Positions 25,911 through 35,395 of a stretch of DNA of 40,849 nucleotides are shown here, one piece after another. The DNA lies in contig JAOZOH010000010.1 in NCBI GenBank assembly GCA_029933365.1, forward strand, positions 1 through 40,849, written 5' to 3'. Below the pieces are notes generated by a model. That model was given only the letters and a program-made list of their open reading frames with translations. It was not told the origin of the DNA and did no database searches. A program made the translations under genes and the position numbers. Position 1 is the stretch's first letter. Each line of letters begins with the position of its first letter. The stretch comes from Desulfuromusa sp. GTDB taxonomy: Bacteria; Desulfobacterota; Desulfuromonadia; Desulfuromonadales; Geopsychrobacteraceae.

Positions 25911-28900
25911 TCAGGCAACTCCAATTAACTTATTACGCTGAAAAGTCGCATTTAAGGATGCATCAATAATACATTCATAATTTTCTATCCGCGCAACCAA
26001 TAGCTCATTGACAGGGTCAATAAAGTCGATATTGGCAATAGCCCGGTTATGATTTTGCGTCACCAATTGAACCCGTATTTCGACACCAGTTTCAGGGAAT
26101 TTTTGTTGATACTGTCGGTATCTCTCAGCAAATACGGGTAAAGATCCCGCCTGGTATTGTTCAAAGCTCCACAAAATCAACATTTGGAAACTACAGTCCA
26201 ATGCCAAAGGATCCGCCAACCAGGAACTGCGTAACGGCTGTTCAATCCACCGATCCGGCAGCGGCGCTGGATTGACTAAGGCACTGATCCCTTCAACAGA
26301 GGCACCAATGACTTCTCGGATACCGTGAAAATCATCACCATGAAAAAGACACTCTGGCTGATAAATATCACTTAGCGGATGCGGATATTCTGGCAAAGTT
26401 AACTTCTCAGAAATTGCTTTTCGCTCGAGCAAACTGGTAGCAAGGACAATTTTTGCTCGAGCATGAGCAACTGGCTGCCCCTTATCATCAACCCCGGAGA
26501 GTTCAACAGGGACAACGTGAACACCATCCCCTTTAATTGCTTTACCGGTCATAACTTGCAGAGTCACCTTCTGCTGCGGTTCAAGGGTAACCCCTTTCAG
26601 GATACGCAGATCATTGAAACCCTGGAATTTCAACCCGGGATTATTATGGAGGGCCCCATGAGCTAGCCACTCAATGATAAGGGCCGTCGGAAGAACTGCT
26701 TTACCGTTAATAACATGCGACTTTAAAAACGGATATTGTGCAATATCAAGATCCAGATCAAAAGCTTTGGAGATACAGATATTCTGATGCGGTTCAGTCA
26801 ATTTTCCAATATGAGTTTCAGTATTTCCACCTGAAATAACTAATTCCACTGACCCACCAGGTGAGGTTGAAAGTTCCTTAAGCAGATAATCAGCACCAGC
26901 TTGCAGGTCTATGACATCAATTCCTTCCTGCGCAAAAACCTTTTTCAATGCCGGAGTGACCATACCGCCATCCCAAGGGCCCCAGTTTAAGGACACAACC
27001 CGACAGTCTGACCGCAATTGAGCCTGCTGGTCAGCAATTTTATTGAGAATTTCGTTGCCAACAGCATAGTCGACTTGACCAATCCGTCCAAAACGTCCAG
27101 TTGAAGAGGAAAACATCACCATAAATTTCAGATCATCTTCTCCAACAGCCCCAAGGAGTGCTTTCAATCCACCAACTTTGGTGGAATAAACCAGTTCAAA
27201 CTGATCTGCTGTTTTCTCTTTGATCAGTTTGTCTGCCAGCACACCGGCACCATGGATTATCCCCTTGACTGATCCATATTGCTCACGCATTTCATTTAGG
27301 AGAGAGCTCAGCTCTTGCGAGTTACGCAAATCAACTGAGCGGTAAATTGCTGTCCCGCCGGATTTAAGAATCCGCTCCAGAGTTGCACGAATTTCCCTCG
27401 CGGCCATGACCTGTTGATACTGACCTGCCACATCTAACGGCTTCAACGGAACTTCAGATTGAGCTATCAGGGCTTTTTTGATCTCCCCTTCATTCTGGAG
27501 ATCAACCAGCCAGGAAGGTTCATTGTCAGGTACAGGGGTACGACCCAACAGCAACAAAGTAGCTTGAGTCGCAACACTGAGAGCGACAGCAACTTCCGCC
27601 GTCACCCCTCGAGCACCGCCACTGATAACCACCAGGTCTCCAGTCTGAACCGGAACGTTCGCGGTAACATCATCAAGCGATTCTGTCGTTAACTCAAGAG
27701 TGTGTAATCCTTGAGTACTGATCCCGACTTCAACCGGGCTTGCTGTGAATATTTCATCCACAATCGCAGTTGCAGTCGGTAATATTTCCATCCCCATTGC
27801 CAGATCGAGGGTTTTACAGTGAATTGCCGGCCACTCCAAGGCAGCTGTCTTACTCAATCCGGCCAAACCACCAGAAAGGGAATCATTGATTGATTCTGTT
27901 CCGAGTCCAAAATAACCATTGATTCGCGAGACGGTTGCGAAAAATGCACCACCTCTTTGAGCACAATTGTGTAATGCCGGCTCAACCTTCTGCAGCAACT
28001 TAAATGCACTCTGGAGAAACAGATCATCTGCCCCCATTAATGGAGCGAGAACCACCAGTCCAGCCAAGCTTTCAGGGATAATAAGAGTATCCAGATCCAT
28101 TATGGAAATTTTACGCGGTATCAATTGACGATCGGTCAAGCGGGAACAGACCGCATCAGATAACGTTGAACCGTCATCGGTAATCCAGACTTCATCCCCC
28201 ATTGTAAATTCAAATTTCTTAGCCACCCTTTTTTGCGCTAGAGGAACGGCGTGTAAAACTTGTCTTATAACCCCTTTTGCCGTAGAAGGTTCGATTTTAT
28301 TGGTCTTTGTTTCCGGATCATCCGTACTGGATATACTGGCCAGAAAATCGACAATTTGCCCTACTGTTTGCAACGTCCCGAGATGTTCAGGTTTAATTGC
28401 CGGTGCACCCGGTAGCCGTTCCTGTAACGCAGAGAGAATTTCGACCCGTTTGATAGAATCAATCCCCAGGTCGGTATCCAGAGCCATCTCCAGTTCCAGC
28501 ATCTCCACAGGATACCCGGTTTTTTCAGCAATCACCTCGAGTAAAACCGTTGCCACTTGCTGTCGATCAACCTGTCCCATTTGGGGTGGTTCAGATGGAA
28601 CAGTCGGAACAAGCTGCTGCTCTTCCTTACAGAGATGCTCAACAATTTGCCCAAGAGTTTGCAGCACCCCAAGGTCTTCAGGGCGAACTGCTGGCAGATC
28701 AGGTAACTGCACCTGCAACGCAGAGAAAATCTCAACTCGCTTGATGGAATCGATGCCCAGGTCGGTATCCAGGGCCATCTCCGGTTCCAGCATCTCCACC
28801 GGATAACCGGTCTTTTCGGCGATAACTTTCAGCAAGGTGGATAAGACCAATTCCCGATCTACTTGGCTACTTTGCGTAGCCGTTGGGATCGTTGGGATGC

Positions 28901-31900
28901 GCACTTGAGCATCCTGACATAGATGCTCAATGATTTGCCCTAGTGTTTGCAATACGCCAAGATCTTCGGGGCGCACCGCAGGCAATTCTGGTAGCTGTTC
29001 CTGAAGGGCTGAAAGGATTTCAACCCGCTTGATGGAATCAATGCCCAGATCGGTATCCAGAGCCATCTCCAGTTCCAGCATGTCGACCGGGTAACCGGTC
29101 TTTTCGGCAACCACACCCAATAAGACAGTGGACACTTGCTCTTTATCAGCACCACTTGCAGTCGCCTGAGCAGCTACGGGAGCAGGCATGCTGGCACTCA
29201 GATAATCAACTATCTGCCCCAGAGTTTGCAATGCACCAAGATCCTCTGGGCGGATAACTGGAGCGGACGGTAATTTTTCCTGCAATGCAGATAGGATTTC
29301 AACCCGTTTGATAGAATCAATTCCCAGATCGGTATCGAGCGCCATTTCCAGTTCCAGCATCTCCACGGGGTAACCGGTCTTTTCGGCAATAATCTCAAGT
29401 AACAGCGGTGCAACACTCTCATTACTCTCAGTGGATACAGGTTCCGGTGTTGCCACTGCAATACTTGGTTCTGGCGGTGCAACAACGGTCTCAACCGCAG
29501 TAGAGATTATCGGTGTCGGCGGTGTAGCAATAACTGCACCTGTGGCCCCTTGCAGCAACATCCGCTGTTGTTCTATCAGTTGCATAAATGACTGAGTTGC
29601 GGACTGTTGCCCTTCTAAAAATTGTTGGTGCAGTTTAGAGGTCTGTTCCTGCAAGGTTTGTAACGCTTGCATACTCTGTTGGGTGATCCGTAGCGCATCC
29701 TGAAGATTGGCGGATGATACCAGAGTGCCTACAGGTTGAGGAGCAGCCTGCGGAGTAGTATTTTTTACATCTCCAGCAGTTGTGGCTACAGCAGAAACAG
29801 GTTCAGATGCCACTTTTTTCACCTGCAAAGGGGGTCTCTTTTCTGGCCGTTTATAATAGTTTGCGCCACAGATGGAAACTGAGATCCCTTTCTTTTTCTC
29901 ACCCGCTTTAGATTGTGTGGCAGCAAAATCTGCGTCCCATAAAGACAATTTTACGGGTTGACCAAGCACAGTCAGTTTTGCCAGCATCCGTGCCAGATCA
30001 TTCATCCCGGAACGCTTACTATTGGAGGCATCAAGGGCAATTGCCTGATAGTCACGATCACCAAGAATCGCTTTAACCATACCGATTAAGCGAGCACCCG
30101 GCCCAACCTCTATAAATAAGCGGTTTCCTGCCTGATACATGGCTTCAATTTCGCTAACAAAATCAACCGGACTGGCTAATTGCTCAGATAGTAGCTCCCG
30201 AACTGCAGTGCCCGTTGTTGGATAGAGTGCACCGGTGGTATTGGAAAAAACCTGTTTGCGAGGCTCCTTAAAATTGATGCTTTCGAGTTTTTCTGCAAAA
30301 GGCTGCGCAGCTGTGGCAATCAGTTCGCTGTGAAAGGCGGCCGAAACTGCCAGTTGCTTATTACTGATGCCTCTCTGATTCAGCAACTGAATCGCTTTTT
30401 TGATTTCAACGGTAGAACCAGACAGCACTGCTTGCACTGGAGTGTTGCGATTGGCTAGCACCAGATCAAGAGATTCCTCAGCCAGGAAACTTTCAACCTG
30501 AGCCAAGGGTGCCGAAACTGCCACCATTGAGCCACGATCCCCCGTTCCAGAAGCCATCAGCTCACCACGCAGCCGGGACAATTCATACAACTCTTCTGTG
30601 GTAAAAACTTCAGCGGCACAAAGGGCAACTAATTCACCATAGCTGTGACCAGCGACAGCTTCAGCTTCAATTCCAAAACCAGCTAAAACTCTCCCAGCGG
30701 CAAGACTGATCGCACCTAGAGCTGGTTGTGCGACCTCTGTCGCCTGCAGCGCTGTTGTTGCTCTTTCTTTCTCGTTTTGGTTGAATTGCGGGCGTGGATA
30801 AATAATATCGGTCAAACTTCCAGCTGATAAACCAGCACTTGCACCAAAAACTCGATCAGCATCCTGCAATGTTGCCAGAAACTCGGGAAATTGCAGAGCA
30901 AGATTTTTTAGCATCCCCGGGTACTGGGCACCCTGCCCAGGGAACAGTATAGCCACGCTGCCACTGAATTCACCGGCAGCGTAATAGATACCATCGGGAG
31001 TTTCCCAAAACTGTTGGCCTTGGTTTTTTTCTAACATAGAAAGGACATTTTTCAACTGAGCGGATCGGTTGGTTTGCCACTTTTCAATAACAAGAATCAG
31101 ACGTTGTGGATCTGTTGACTTAAACTGTTGTCGTTTTCTGTCAGCATCCAGACGCAATTGCGACCAATCACCAGTACTTGAGAAATTTTGTACAGCGCTG
31201 GTAAGGCCAGCAATATCTGTGGCAGAGAAAGGGACAATCTGGACATTTCCATCCCAGTCAACAACCTGTTTCTCCGGCTGATACTCCTCCAACAAACAAT
31301 GGAAATTACTGCCACCAAACCCAAGCGCACTGACCCCGGCACGACGGGGGTGATCACCTCGGGGTATCCACGGTCGCGCTTCGGTATTAACATAAAATGG
31401 GGTATCGGCAGCGGTCAGGCTCGCGGCGGGCTTCTCAACTTTAATCGTGGGTGGCAAAACCTTGTGATAGAGAGCCAGACTCGCTTTAATTAATCCGGCA
31501 ACACCGGCAGCCGCTTTAGCATGACCTATCTGCGATTTAATCGAACCCAGGGCGCACCACGGTTTTTCAGCCTGACCAAAAACTTCATGCAGGGCAGCAA
31601 CCTCGACAGCATCCCCGACCTTGGTGCCAGTTCCATGCCCCTCAATCAATTCAATTGTATCGGGAGTCACTTTACTCTGGTGATAAGCACGCCGGAACGC
31701 TTTTGCCTGCCCCTTCGCACTTGGTTCGTAGATTGCCGAACCGCTACCATCGCTCGACGCCCCAATCCCCTTGACCACCGCATAGATATTATCGCCATCA
31801 CGTTCAGCATCTTCAAGCCGTTTTAGAACCACAACTCCCAAGCCTTCACCTAGCGTGGTGCCATCGGAGTCAGCAGAGTAAGGACGCGCATGACCTGAGG

Positions 31901-32693
31901 GTGATAATGCCGGGGTTTTACTGAAACAGGTATACATGAAAATATCGTTGAAGGTGTCGACACCACCAGTGACAGCCATATCGGAACGCCCCGAACTGAG
32001 TTCAAGTATCGCTAGATTGAGAGCACTCAACGAACTGCCGCAAGCAGCATCAACGGTACAATTGGTTCCACCAAAATTGAAATGCTTGCTGATGCGACCG
32101 GCAACAACATTACCGAGCAGCCCGGGAAATGAATTCTCCTGCCAGGGGACATAAGAATCGGAAATTCGCTGAATCACATCCTCCGCAAGTTCCTTCTCTA
32201 CACCAGCATCTGCCAACGCCTCCTTCCAGAGGGGATACCCAAGTCGTGCCCCCAAAGGGAGCACCAATTCCAGAGTTCCAGTGATACCGAGAATAACGCT
32301 GACCCGTTCATGATCGAAATCTTTATCAGCTGCATATCCGGCATCTCTCATCGCCTGTTCAACAGTTAATAACCCTAGCAGTTGCGAGGTATCAATCGCC
32401 TCTATTGCATTCGGCAAAATTCCGTAATCCATCGGATTGAATTCAACTGGCGAAAGAAATCCACCTAGCTTAGCGTAGACTTTATCGGCAACTTTTGGAT
32501 CCTGATCGTAATAATCCTCTGCACGCCAATGAGTAGCGGGGACTTCAGTTATCGCATCCACTCGGTCTTTGATATTGGTCCAGAATGTCCCGGTATTGTC
32601 TGCTTGCGGGTACATGGAGCCGATACCAATAATAGCCACCGGTGTCGTCGTCACTGGAGGCTGATTATCTTTTTCTCTACTGTCAGTTTTCAA
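25911..32693 (-). CDS. pfaA: PUFA synthase subunit PfaA-like: KS-AT-ACPx4-KR-DH (Pfa2 type)
   Basis: Iterative type I PUFA synthase subunit of 2260 residues. KS (about 17-450) has Cys218 in DAACGSSL, HGTGT and QIGHAKAAAG. The malonyl-type AT (about 570-890) has Ser684 in GHSYGEL and an Arg in RLRGELM. An Ala/Pro/Gln-rich linker is followed by four tandem ACPs, each with LGIDSIKR and the phosphopantetheine serine at 1127, 1220, 1316 and 1413. KR (about 1450-1930 including its structural half) has SGGARGVT and VDYAVGNE. A PKS-type DH (about 1960-2240) has SHVINGKAVLP and the Asp/Gln motif DCSFQ. The start is TTG at 32693, overlapping the pfaD stop as TTGA, with AAGGAG 8 nt upstream. ACP activation would need the transferase encoded at the end of the cluster. 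Confidence 0.94.
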   Translation of the reverse strand: MKTDSREKDNQPPVTTTPVAIIGIGSMYPQADNTGTFWTNIKDRVDAITEVPATHWRAEDYYDQDPKVADKVYAKLGGFLSPVEFNPMDYGILPNAIEAIDTSQLLGLLTVEQAMRDAGYAADKDFDHERVSVILGITGTLELVLPLGARLGYPLWKEALADAGVEKELAEDVIQRISDSYVPWQENSFPGLLGNVVAGRISKHFNFGGTNCTVDAACGSSLSALNLAILELSSGRSDMAVTGGVDTFNDIFMYTCFSKTPALSPSGHARPYSADSDGTTLGEGLGVVVLKRLEDAERDGDNIYAVVKGIGASSDGSGSAIYEPSAKGQAKAFRRAYHQSKVTPDTIELIEGHGTGTKVGDAVEVAALHEVFGQAEKPWCALGSIKSQIGHAKAAAGVAGLIKASLALYHKVLPPTIKVEKPAASLTAADTPFYVNTEARPWIPRGDHPRRAGVSALGFGGSNFHCLLEEYQPEKQVVDWDGNVQIVPFSATDIAGLTSAVQNFSSTGDWSQLRLDADRKRQQFKSTDPQRLILVIEKWQTNRSAQLKNVLSMLEKNQGQQFWETPDGIYYAAGEFSGSVAILFPGQGAQYPGMLKNLALQFPEFLATLQDADRVFGASAGLSAGSLTDIIYPRPQFNQNEKERATTALQATEVAQPALGAISLAAGRVLAGFGIEAEAVAGHSYGELVALCAAEVFTTEELYELSRLRGELMASGTGDRGSMVAVSAPLAQVESFLAEESLDLVLANRNTPVQAVLSGSTVEIKKAIQLLNQRGISNKQLAVSAAFHSELIATAAQPFAEKLESINFKEPRKQVFSNTTGALYPTTGTAVRELLSEQLASPVDFVSEIEAMYQAGNRLFIEVGPGARLIGMVKAILGDRDYQAIALDASNSKRSGMNDLARMLAKLTVLGQPVKLSLWDADFAATQSKAGEKKKGISVSICGANYYKRPEKRPPLQVKKVASEPVSAVATTAGDVKNTTPQAAPQPVGTLVSSANLQDALRITQQSMQALQTLQEQTSKLHQQFLEGQQSATQSFMQLIEQQRMLLQGATGAVIATPPTPIISTAVETVVAPPEPSIAVATPEPVSTESNESVAPLLLEIIAEKTGYPVEMLELEMALDTDLGIDSIKRVEILSALQEKLPSAPVIRPEDLGALQTLGQIVDYLSASMPAPVAAQATASGADKEQVSTVLLGVVAEKTGYPVDMLELEMALDTDLGIDSIKRVEILSALQEQLPELPAVRPEDLGVLQTLGQIIEHLCQDAQVRIPTIPTATQSSQVDRELVLSTLLKVIAEKTGYPVEMLEPEMALDTDLGIDSIKRVEIFSALQVQLPDLPAVRPEDLGVLQTLGQIVEHLCKEEQQLVPTVPSEPPQMGQVDRQQVATVLLEVIAEKTGYPVEMLELEMALDTDLGIDSIKRVEILSALQERLPGAPAIKPEHLGTLQTVGQIVDFLASISSTDDPETKTNKIEPSTAKGVIRQVLHAVPLAQKRVAKKFEFTMGDEVWITDDGSTLSDAVCSRLTDRQLIPRKISIMDLDTLIIPESLAGLVVLAPLMGADDLFLQSAFKLLQKVEPALHNCAQRGGAFFATVSRINGYFGLGTESINDSLSGGLAGLSKTAALEWPAIHCKTLDLAMGMEILPTATAIVDEIFTASPVEVGISTQGLHTLELTTESLDDVTANVPVQTGDLVVISGGARGVTAEVAVALSVATQATLLLLGRTPVPDNEPSWLVDLQNEGEIKKALIAQSEVPLKPLDVAGQYQQVMAAREIRATLERILKSGGTAIYRSVDLRNSQELSSLLNEMREQYGSVKGIIHGAGVLADKLIKEKTADQFELVYSTKVGGLKALLGAVGEDDLKFMVMFSSSTGRFGRIGQVDYAVGNEILNKIADQQAQLRSDCRVVSLNWGPWDGGMVTPALKKVFAQEGIDVIDLQAGADYLLKELSTSPGGSVELVISGGNTETHIGKLTEPHQNICISKAFDLDLDIAQYPFLKSHVINGKAVLPTALIIEWLAHGALHNNPGLKFQGFNDLRILKGVTLEPQQKVTLQVMTGKAIKGDGVHVVPVELSGVDDKGQPVAHARAKIVLATSLLERKAISEKLTLPEYPHPLSDIYQPECLFHGDDFHGIREVIGASVEGISALVNPAPLPDRWIEQPLRSSWLADPLALDCSFQMLILWSFEQYQAGSLPVFAERYRQYQQKFPETGVEIRVQLVTQNHNRAIANIDFIDPVNELLVARIENYECIIDASLNATFQRNKLIGVA
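28390..29430 (-). repeat. Four tandem ACP-coding repeats in pfaA
   Basis: Imperfect direct repeats with a period of about 280-290 nt, each encoding one ACP. The block from EKTGYPVEMLE through LGIDSIKRVEI is almost identical in all four. Intervening linkers vary. Known PUFA synthases carry from one or two up to nine ACPs, and their number affects yield more than product type. Confidence 0.9.
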
Positions 32694-34339
32694 CTGAGAA
32701 ACTCCTTGATCTCTGCAATTTCTAAAGGTGCCAGCATGCTGGAATCTATTTGAAACTGGCTTACCTGTAGTTTTAATTGATTGGCGCGTATCAGCACTGC
32801 AGCACCAAAAAGTATATTATAAGCAACGCTGACAACCTTGCGTTGCGTTACATCTTCCAAGAAAGACCCGCGTACCCATTCGTTAAAAGCACCCATTGCC
32901 GGTCCACACCAGATCTGATAATCAATTTTACGTGAAGCATCACCGCTGTTGGCCCAAACTGGCGATTGACCAAGATACCAACGAAACACCAGAGCCATTT
33001 TATATTTAGGATCGCCCTCAGCCTTCTCAATCTGCCGCGGATCTCGCACGCTAAAATAGCTCCGCGTCTGCTCCCAGATGGTGGTTAAAGGGGTTCGGAA
33101 AAAAGTCTTTTCCAATTTTCCCAATTCGCTTACAGGGAGATCTTCAAGACTGTTATAGGCTCGATATAATTCATAGAGTTTATGCGCCCGTATGGAAAAC
33201 ATGGTGCCACGCTTTACTACCTGAACCTTAACACCCATTTCAAACATGTCCCCGGATGGAGCCATGGCAATATCTGCCTGACGGGTTTCAGCTAATAAGT
33301 TCCTGACATCATCACAGGTTCCTGACTCAACACAGGCCTGATTAACTGATCCAGTCACCAAATAAGCAGCGCCCATCGAGAAAGCAGCAGCCGCAGAAGC
33401 TGGGGTTGAAATGCCACCACCCAATCCAACTCTGAGCTTGTTGAGATAATTATATTTTTTCTGAAATTGCTCCTTTTGTGCCAGAATTGTTGGGAATAGT
33501 GACAGTGCCGGGCGATTATCGGTATGACCACCAGAATCAGCTTCTACCGTAACATCCTGTGCAACTGGAACCTCAGAAGCCATTTCAGCTTGTTCAGCCG
33601 TTAAATCGCCAGATTCGACCAGCTGTTGCAAATATTTATCTGGAGGGGGTGCAAAAAAACGGGCAGCAACCTCCTCCCGCGAAATTTTTGCAATAACCCG
33701 GTTTGGTGTAATCACTATTCCTTCAGCGTTACGATAGATTCCATGAGTACGGTAGCGGATAATCGGCAAGGTTAATGAGAGAAAAGCAGAAGCCTCAATG
33801 AGGTGAACATTGCGGCGCAGATAAAGCTCAATTAAAGCTTTCTCCAGCTCAGGCTCAGCAGGACTATGAATCAGGTTAAAACCAAAAGTGAAACCGCCCT
33901 GCTCCAGGCTGTCAATTGCCTTTTCAACAACTTCCAGACGTAACCCGGCTGCACCAAAGAATCCGAGCATCCCGGCTCGACCGAACTCCTGAACCATTGC
34001 AACAGAACTGATCCCCTTAGCCATAGAGCCACCCAGATAGGGATAGCGAATTCCATGGTCCAGACAAAAATCAGGATCTCCCAAACTTTCCAATCGACAG
34101 GGTAGAATCATTCCCGAGAAGGTCTTGACCCCTTGCTGACTTACAGCAGCAGAGCAGGCATCACCGGCATACAGTTTCGTTTCTTCCCCATGCTGCGACA
34201 AAAAGAACGGTTGTCCGATATGACGCAGCTGCGAAACAATATCATTATCCACCCCATTTGTTATATTGCTCGGGCAATACAAACCAACCGAAGTAGAATT
34301 ATCTTTTGTAGCAGCCCTCAAAATATCACTCCCAATCAC
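32690..34339 (-). CDS. pfaD: PfaD-like enoyl reductase (FMN-dependent, 2-nitropropane dioxygenase fold)
   Basis: Stand-alone trans-acting enoyl reductase of the PUFA synthase, 549 residues. Typical PfaD segments are LGGSMAKGISSVAMVQEFGR (near residue 105), GRAGMLGFFGAAGL, GFTFGFNLIHSP and the FMN-phosphate-site glycine-rich region GLGGGISTPASAAAAFSMGA followed by YLVTGSVNQACVESGTC. The C-terminal helical part has YFSVRDPRQIEKAEGDPKYK and FNEWVRGSFLE, found in PfaD and ORFB/C ER domains. The start is GTG at 34339 with GAGAGG 6 nt upstream. It begins 13 nt after the ispH stop and its own stop overlaps pfaA. Placing the ER gene first matches the pfa1-pfa2-pfa3 order of myxobacteria. Confidence 0.94.
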   Translation of the reverse strand: MIGSDILRAATKDNSTSVGLYCPSNITNGVDNDIVSQLRHIGQPFFLSQHGEETKLYAGDACSAAVSQQGVKTFSGMILPCRLESLGDPDFCLDHGIRYPYLGGSMAKGISSVAMVQEFGRAGMLGFFGAAGLRLEVVEKAIDSLEQGGFTFGFNLIHSPAEPELEKALIELYLRRNVHLIEASAFLSLTLPIIRYRTHGIYRNAEGIVITPNRVIAKISREEVAARFFAPPPDKYLQQLVESGDLTAEQAEMASEVPVAQDVTVEADSGGHTDNRPALSLFPTILAQKEQFQKKYNYLNKLRVGLGGGISTPASAAAAFSMGAAYLVTGSVNQACVESGTCDDVRNLLAETRQADIAMAPSGDMFEMGVKVQVVKRGTMFSIRAHKLYELYRAYNSLEDLPVSELGKLEKTFFRTPLTTIWEQTRSYFSVRDPRQIEKAEGDPKYKMALVFRWYLGQSPVWANSGDASRKIDYQIWCGPAMGAFNEWVRGSFLEDVTQRKVVSVAYNILFGAAVLIRANQLKLQVSQFQIDSSMLAPLEIAEIKEFLS

Positions 34340-34352
34340 TTGCTACCTCTCC

Positions 34353-35204
34353 CTAAAGGGATTCCAAAACAGCTTGGATCTCATCAACTATTTTTTTCGG
34401 TGTAGAAGCTCCTGCCGTCAGTCCAACTTTACGAAATTTCTGTAAATCAGCCAGGGGTAATTCAGCCGCAGTTTCAACATGCAAAGCTGAAGTACCGCTG
34501 GTTTCTATTACCTGCGCCAAGCGTCTGGTATTACTACTATTATAGCCACCAGCAACAATGACAAAATCGGTTTTATCAGCTATTTTGGTCGCTTCACCCT
34601 GGCGAACTCTGGTCGCATTACAGATAGTATTGAGAACAATCAGGTCAAGACCTTTGCGCCCAGACAGGTCGTGACTGATTGTATTGAATACAAGTTTATC
34701 CTGCGTCGTCTGAGCAGCCAGACAATACTTTAAGTTTGGATTTAAATCACACTTTTGACATTCTTCAAGGGTATCGAAAACAATGGTGTCTCCAACAGCA
34801 TAACTTAGTAAACATTTAACTTCCGGATGGTTCTCCTCACCAAACAGGAGCAGAACTCTTCCTTTATCTGTATTTTCCTCGATTAACAGGCAGGCATCTT
34901 TCACCTTGGGACAAGTAGCATCAATAACATGAATGCCACGCTGAGACAGAGAATATTGCACCTGTTTGGTGATGCCATGAGCACGAATAACTACAATTGA
35001 TCCAGGAGGAATTTCTTCCGGAGAATCGGCGCTAATCACCCCTTTTTCAGCATACTCTGCAACCACTTGGGGATTGTGAATAATAGAACCAAGAATATAA
35101 ATATCCCCAGAAATATTTTTCTGCTCTATGATTTTATCCAATTTATTCAAAGCCAGGCTGACACCCATACAGAAGCCGGCACTTTTGGCGCGAACGAACT
35201 CCAT
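34353..35204 (-). CDS. ispH: 4-hydroxy-3-methylbut-2-enyl diphosphate reductase (LytB)
   Basis: Last enzyme of the MEP isoprenoid pathway, a [4Fe-4S] reductase giving IPP and DMAPP. It has 283 residues. The three cluster cysteines are Cys12 (AGFCMGV), Cys98 (DATCPKV) and Cys195 (TICNATRVRQ). Substrate-site residues His43, His76 and the HPE at 126-128 align with the Escherichia coli enzyme, so it looks active. The frame is open to a TTG at 35219, but the ATG at 35204 has GAGG 6 nt before it. It is the first gene of the pfa-ole run, 13 nt from pfaD, and its stop lies at the pfaD ribosome-binding site. Confidence 0.94.
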   Translation of the reverse strand: MEFVRAKSAGFCMGVSLALNKLDKIIEQKNISGDIYILGSIIHNPQVVAEYAEKGVISADSPEEIPPGSIVVIRAHGITKQVQYSLSQRGIHVIDATCPKVKDACLLIEENTDKGRVLLLFGEENHPEVKCLLSYAVGDTIVFDTLEECQKCDLNPNLKYCLAAQTTQDKLVFNTISHDLSGRKGLDLIVLNTICNATRVRQGEATKIADKTDFVIVAGGYNSSNTRRLAQVIETSGTSALHVETAAELPLADLQKFRKVGLTAGASTPKKIVDEIQAVLESL

Positions 35205-35231
35205 TAAACACCTCAGCAAGAATTTTTAAAA

Positions 35232-35260
35232 TTTATTCCACAAATTTGATGCACTCGCAA
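35232..35260 (-). promoter_or_regulatory. Possible promoter of the ispH-pfa-ole cluster
   Basis: On the minus strand TTGCGA (35255-35260), a 17-nt spacer and AATAAA (35232-35237), each a 4/6 consensus match, lie 28 nt before the ispH ATG. This is the only reasonable sigma-70-like pair I found in this gap. Confidence 0.3.
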
Positions 35261-35273
35261 AAATGAATCAGAT

Positions 35274-35395
35274 GGCTAAGCAAAAATTCCGTCCCTCAAG
35301 GCGTAGTGGTTTTTCAAGGACGAAGGCATACATATGGTATGTCAAGGTCTTGAAAAACCGCTGCAACACCGTGGGGCGGACTTTTTGCGACGCCA
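35274..35395 (+). repeat. Dispersed 122-bp hairpin repeat, copy 3
   Basis: Runs from GGCTAAGCAAAAATT to CTTTTTGCGACGCCA. The apex is GGCATAC-atatg-GTATGTC. The middle stem pairs GGTTTTTCAAG with CTTGAAAAACC, and the outer stem pairs CCGTCCC with GGGGCGG. This is the best-paired of the three copies. Confidence 0.85.
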
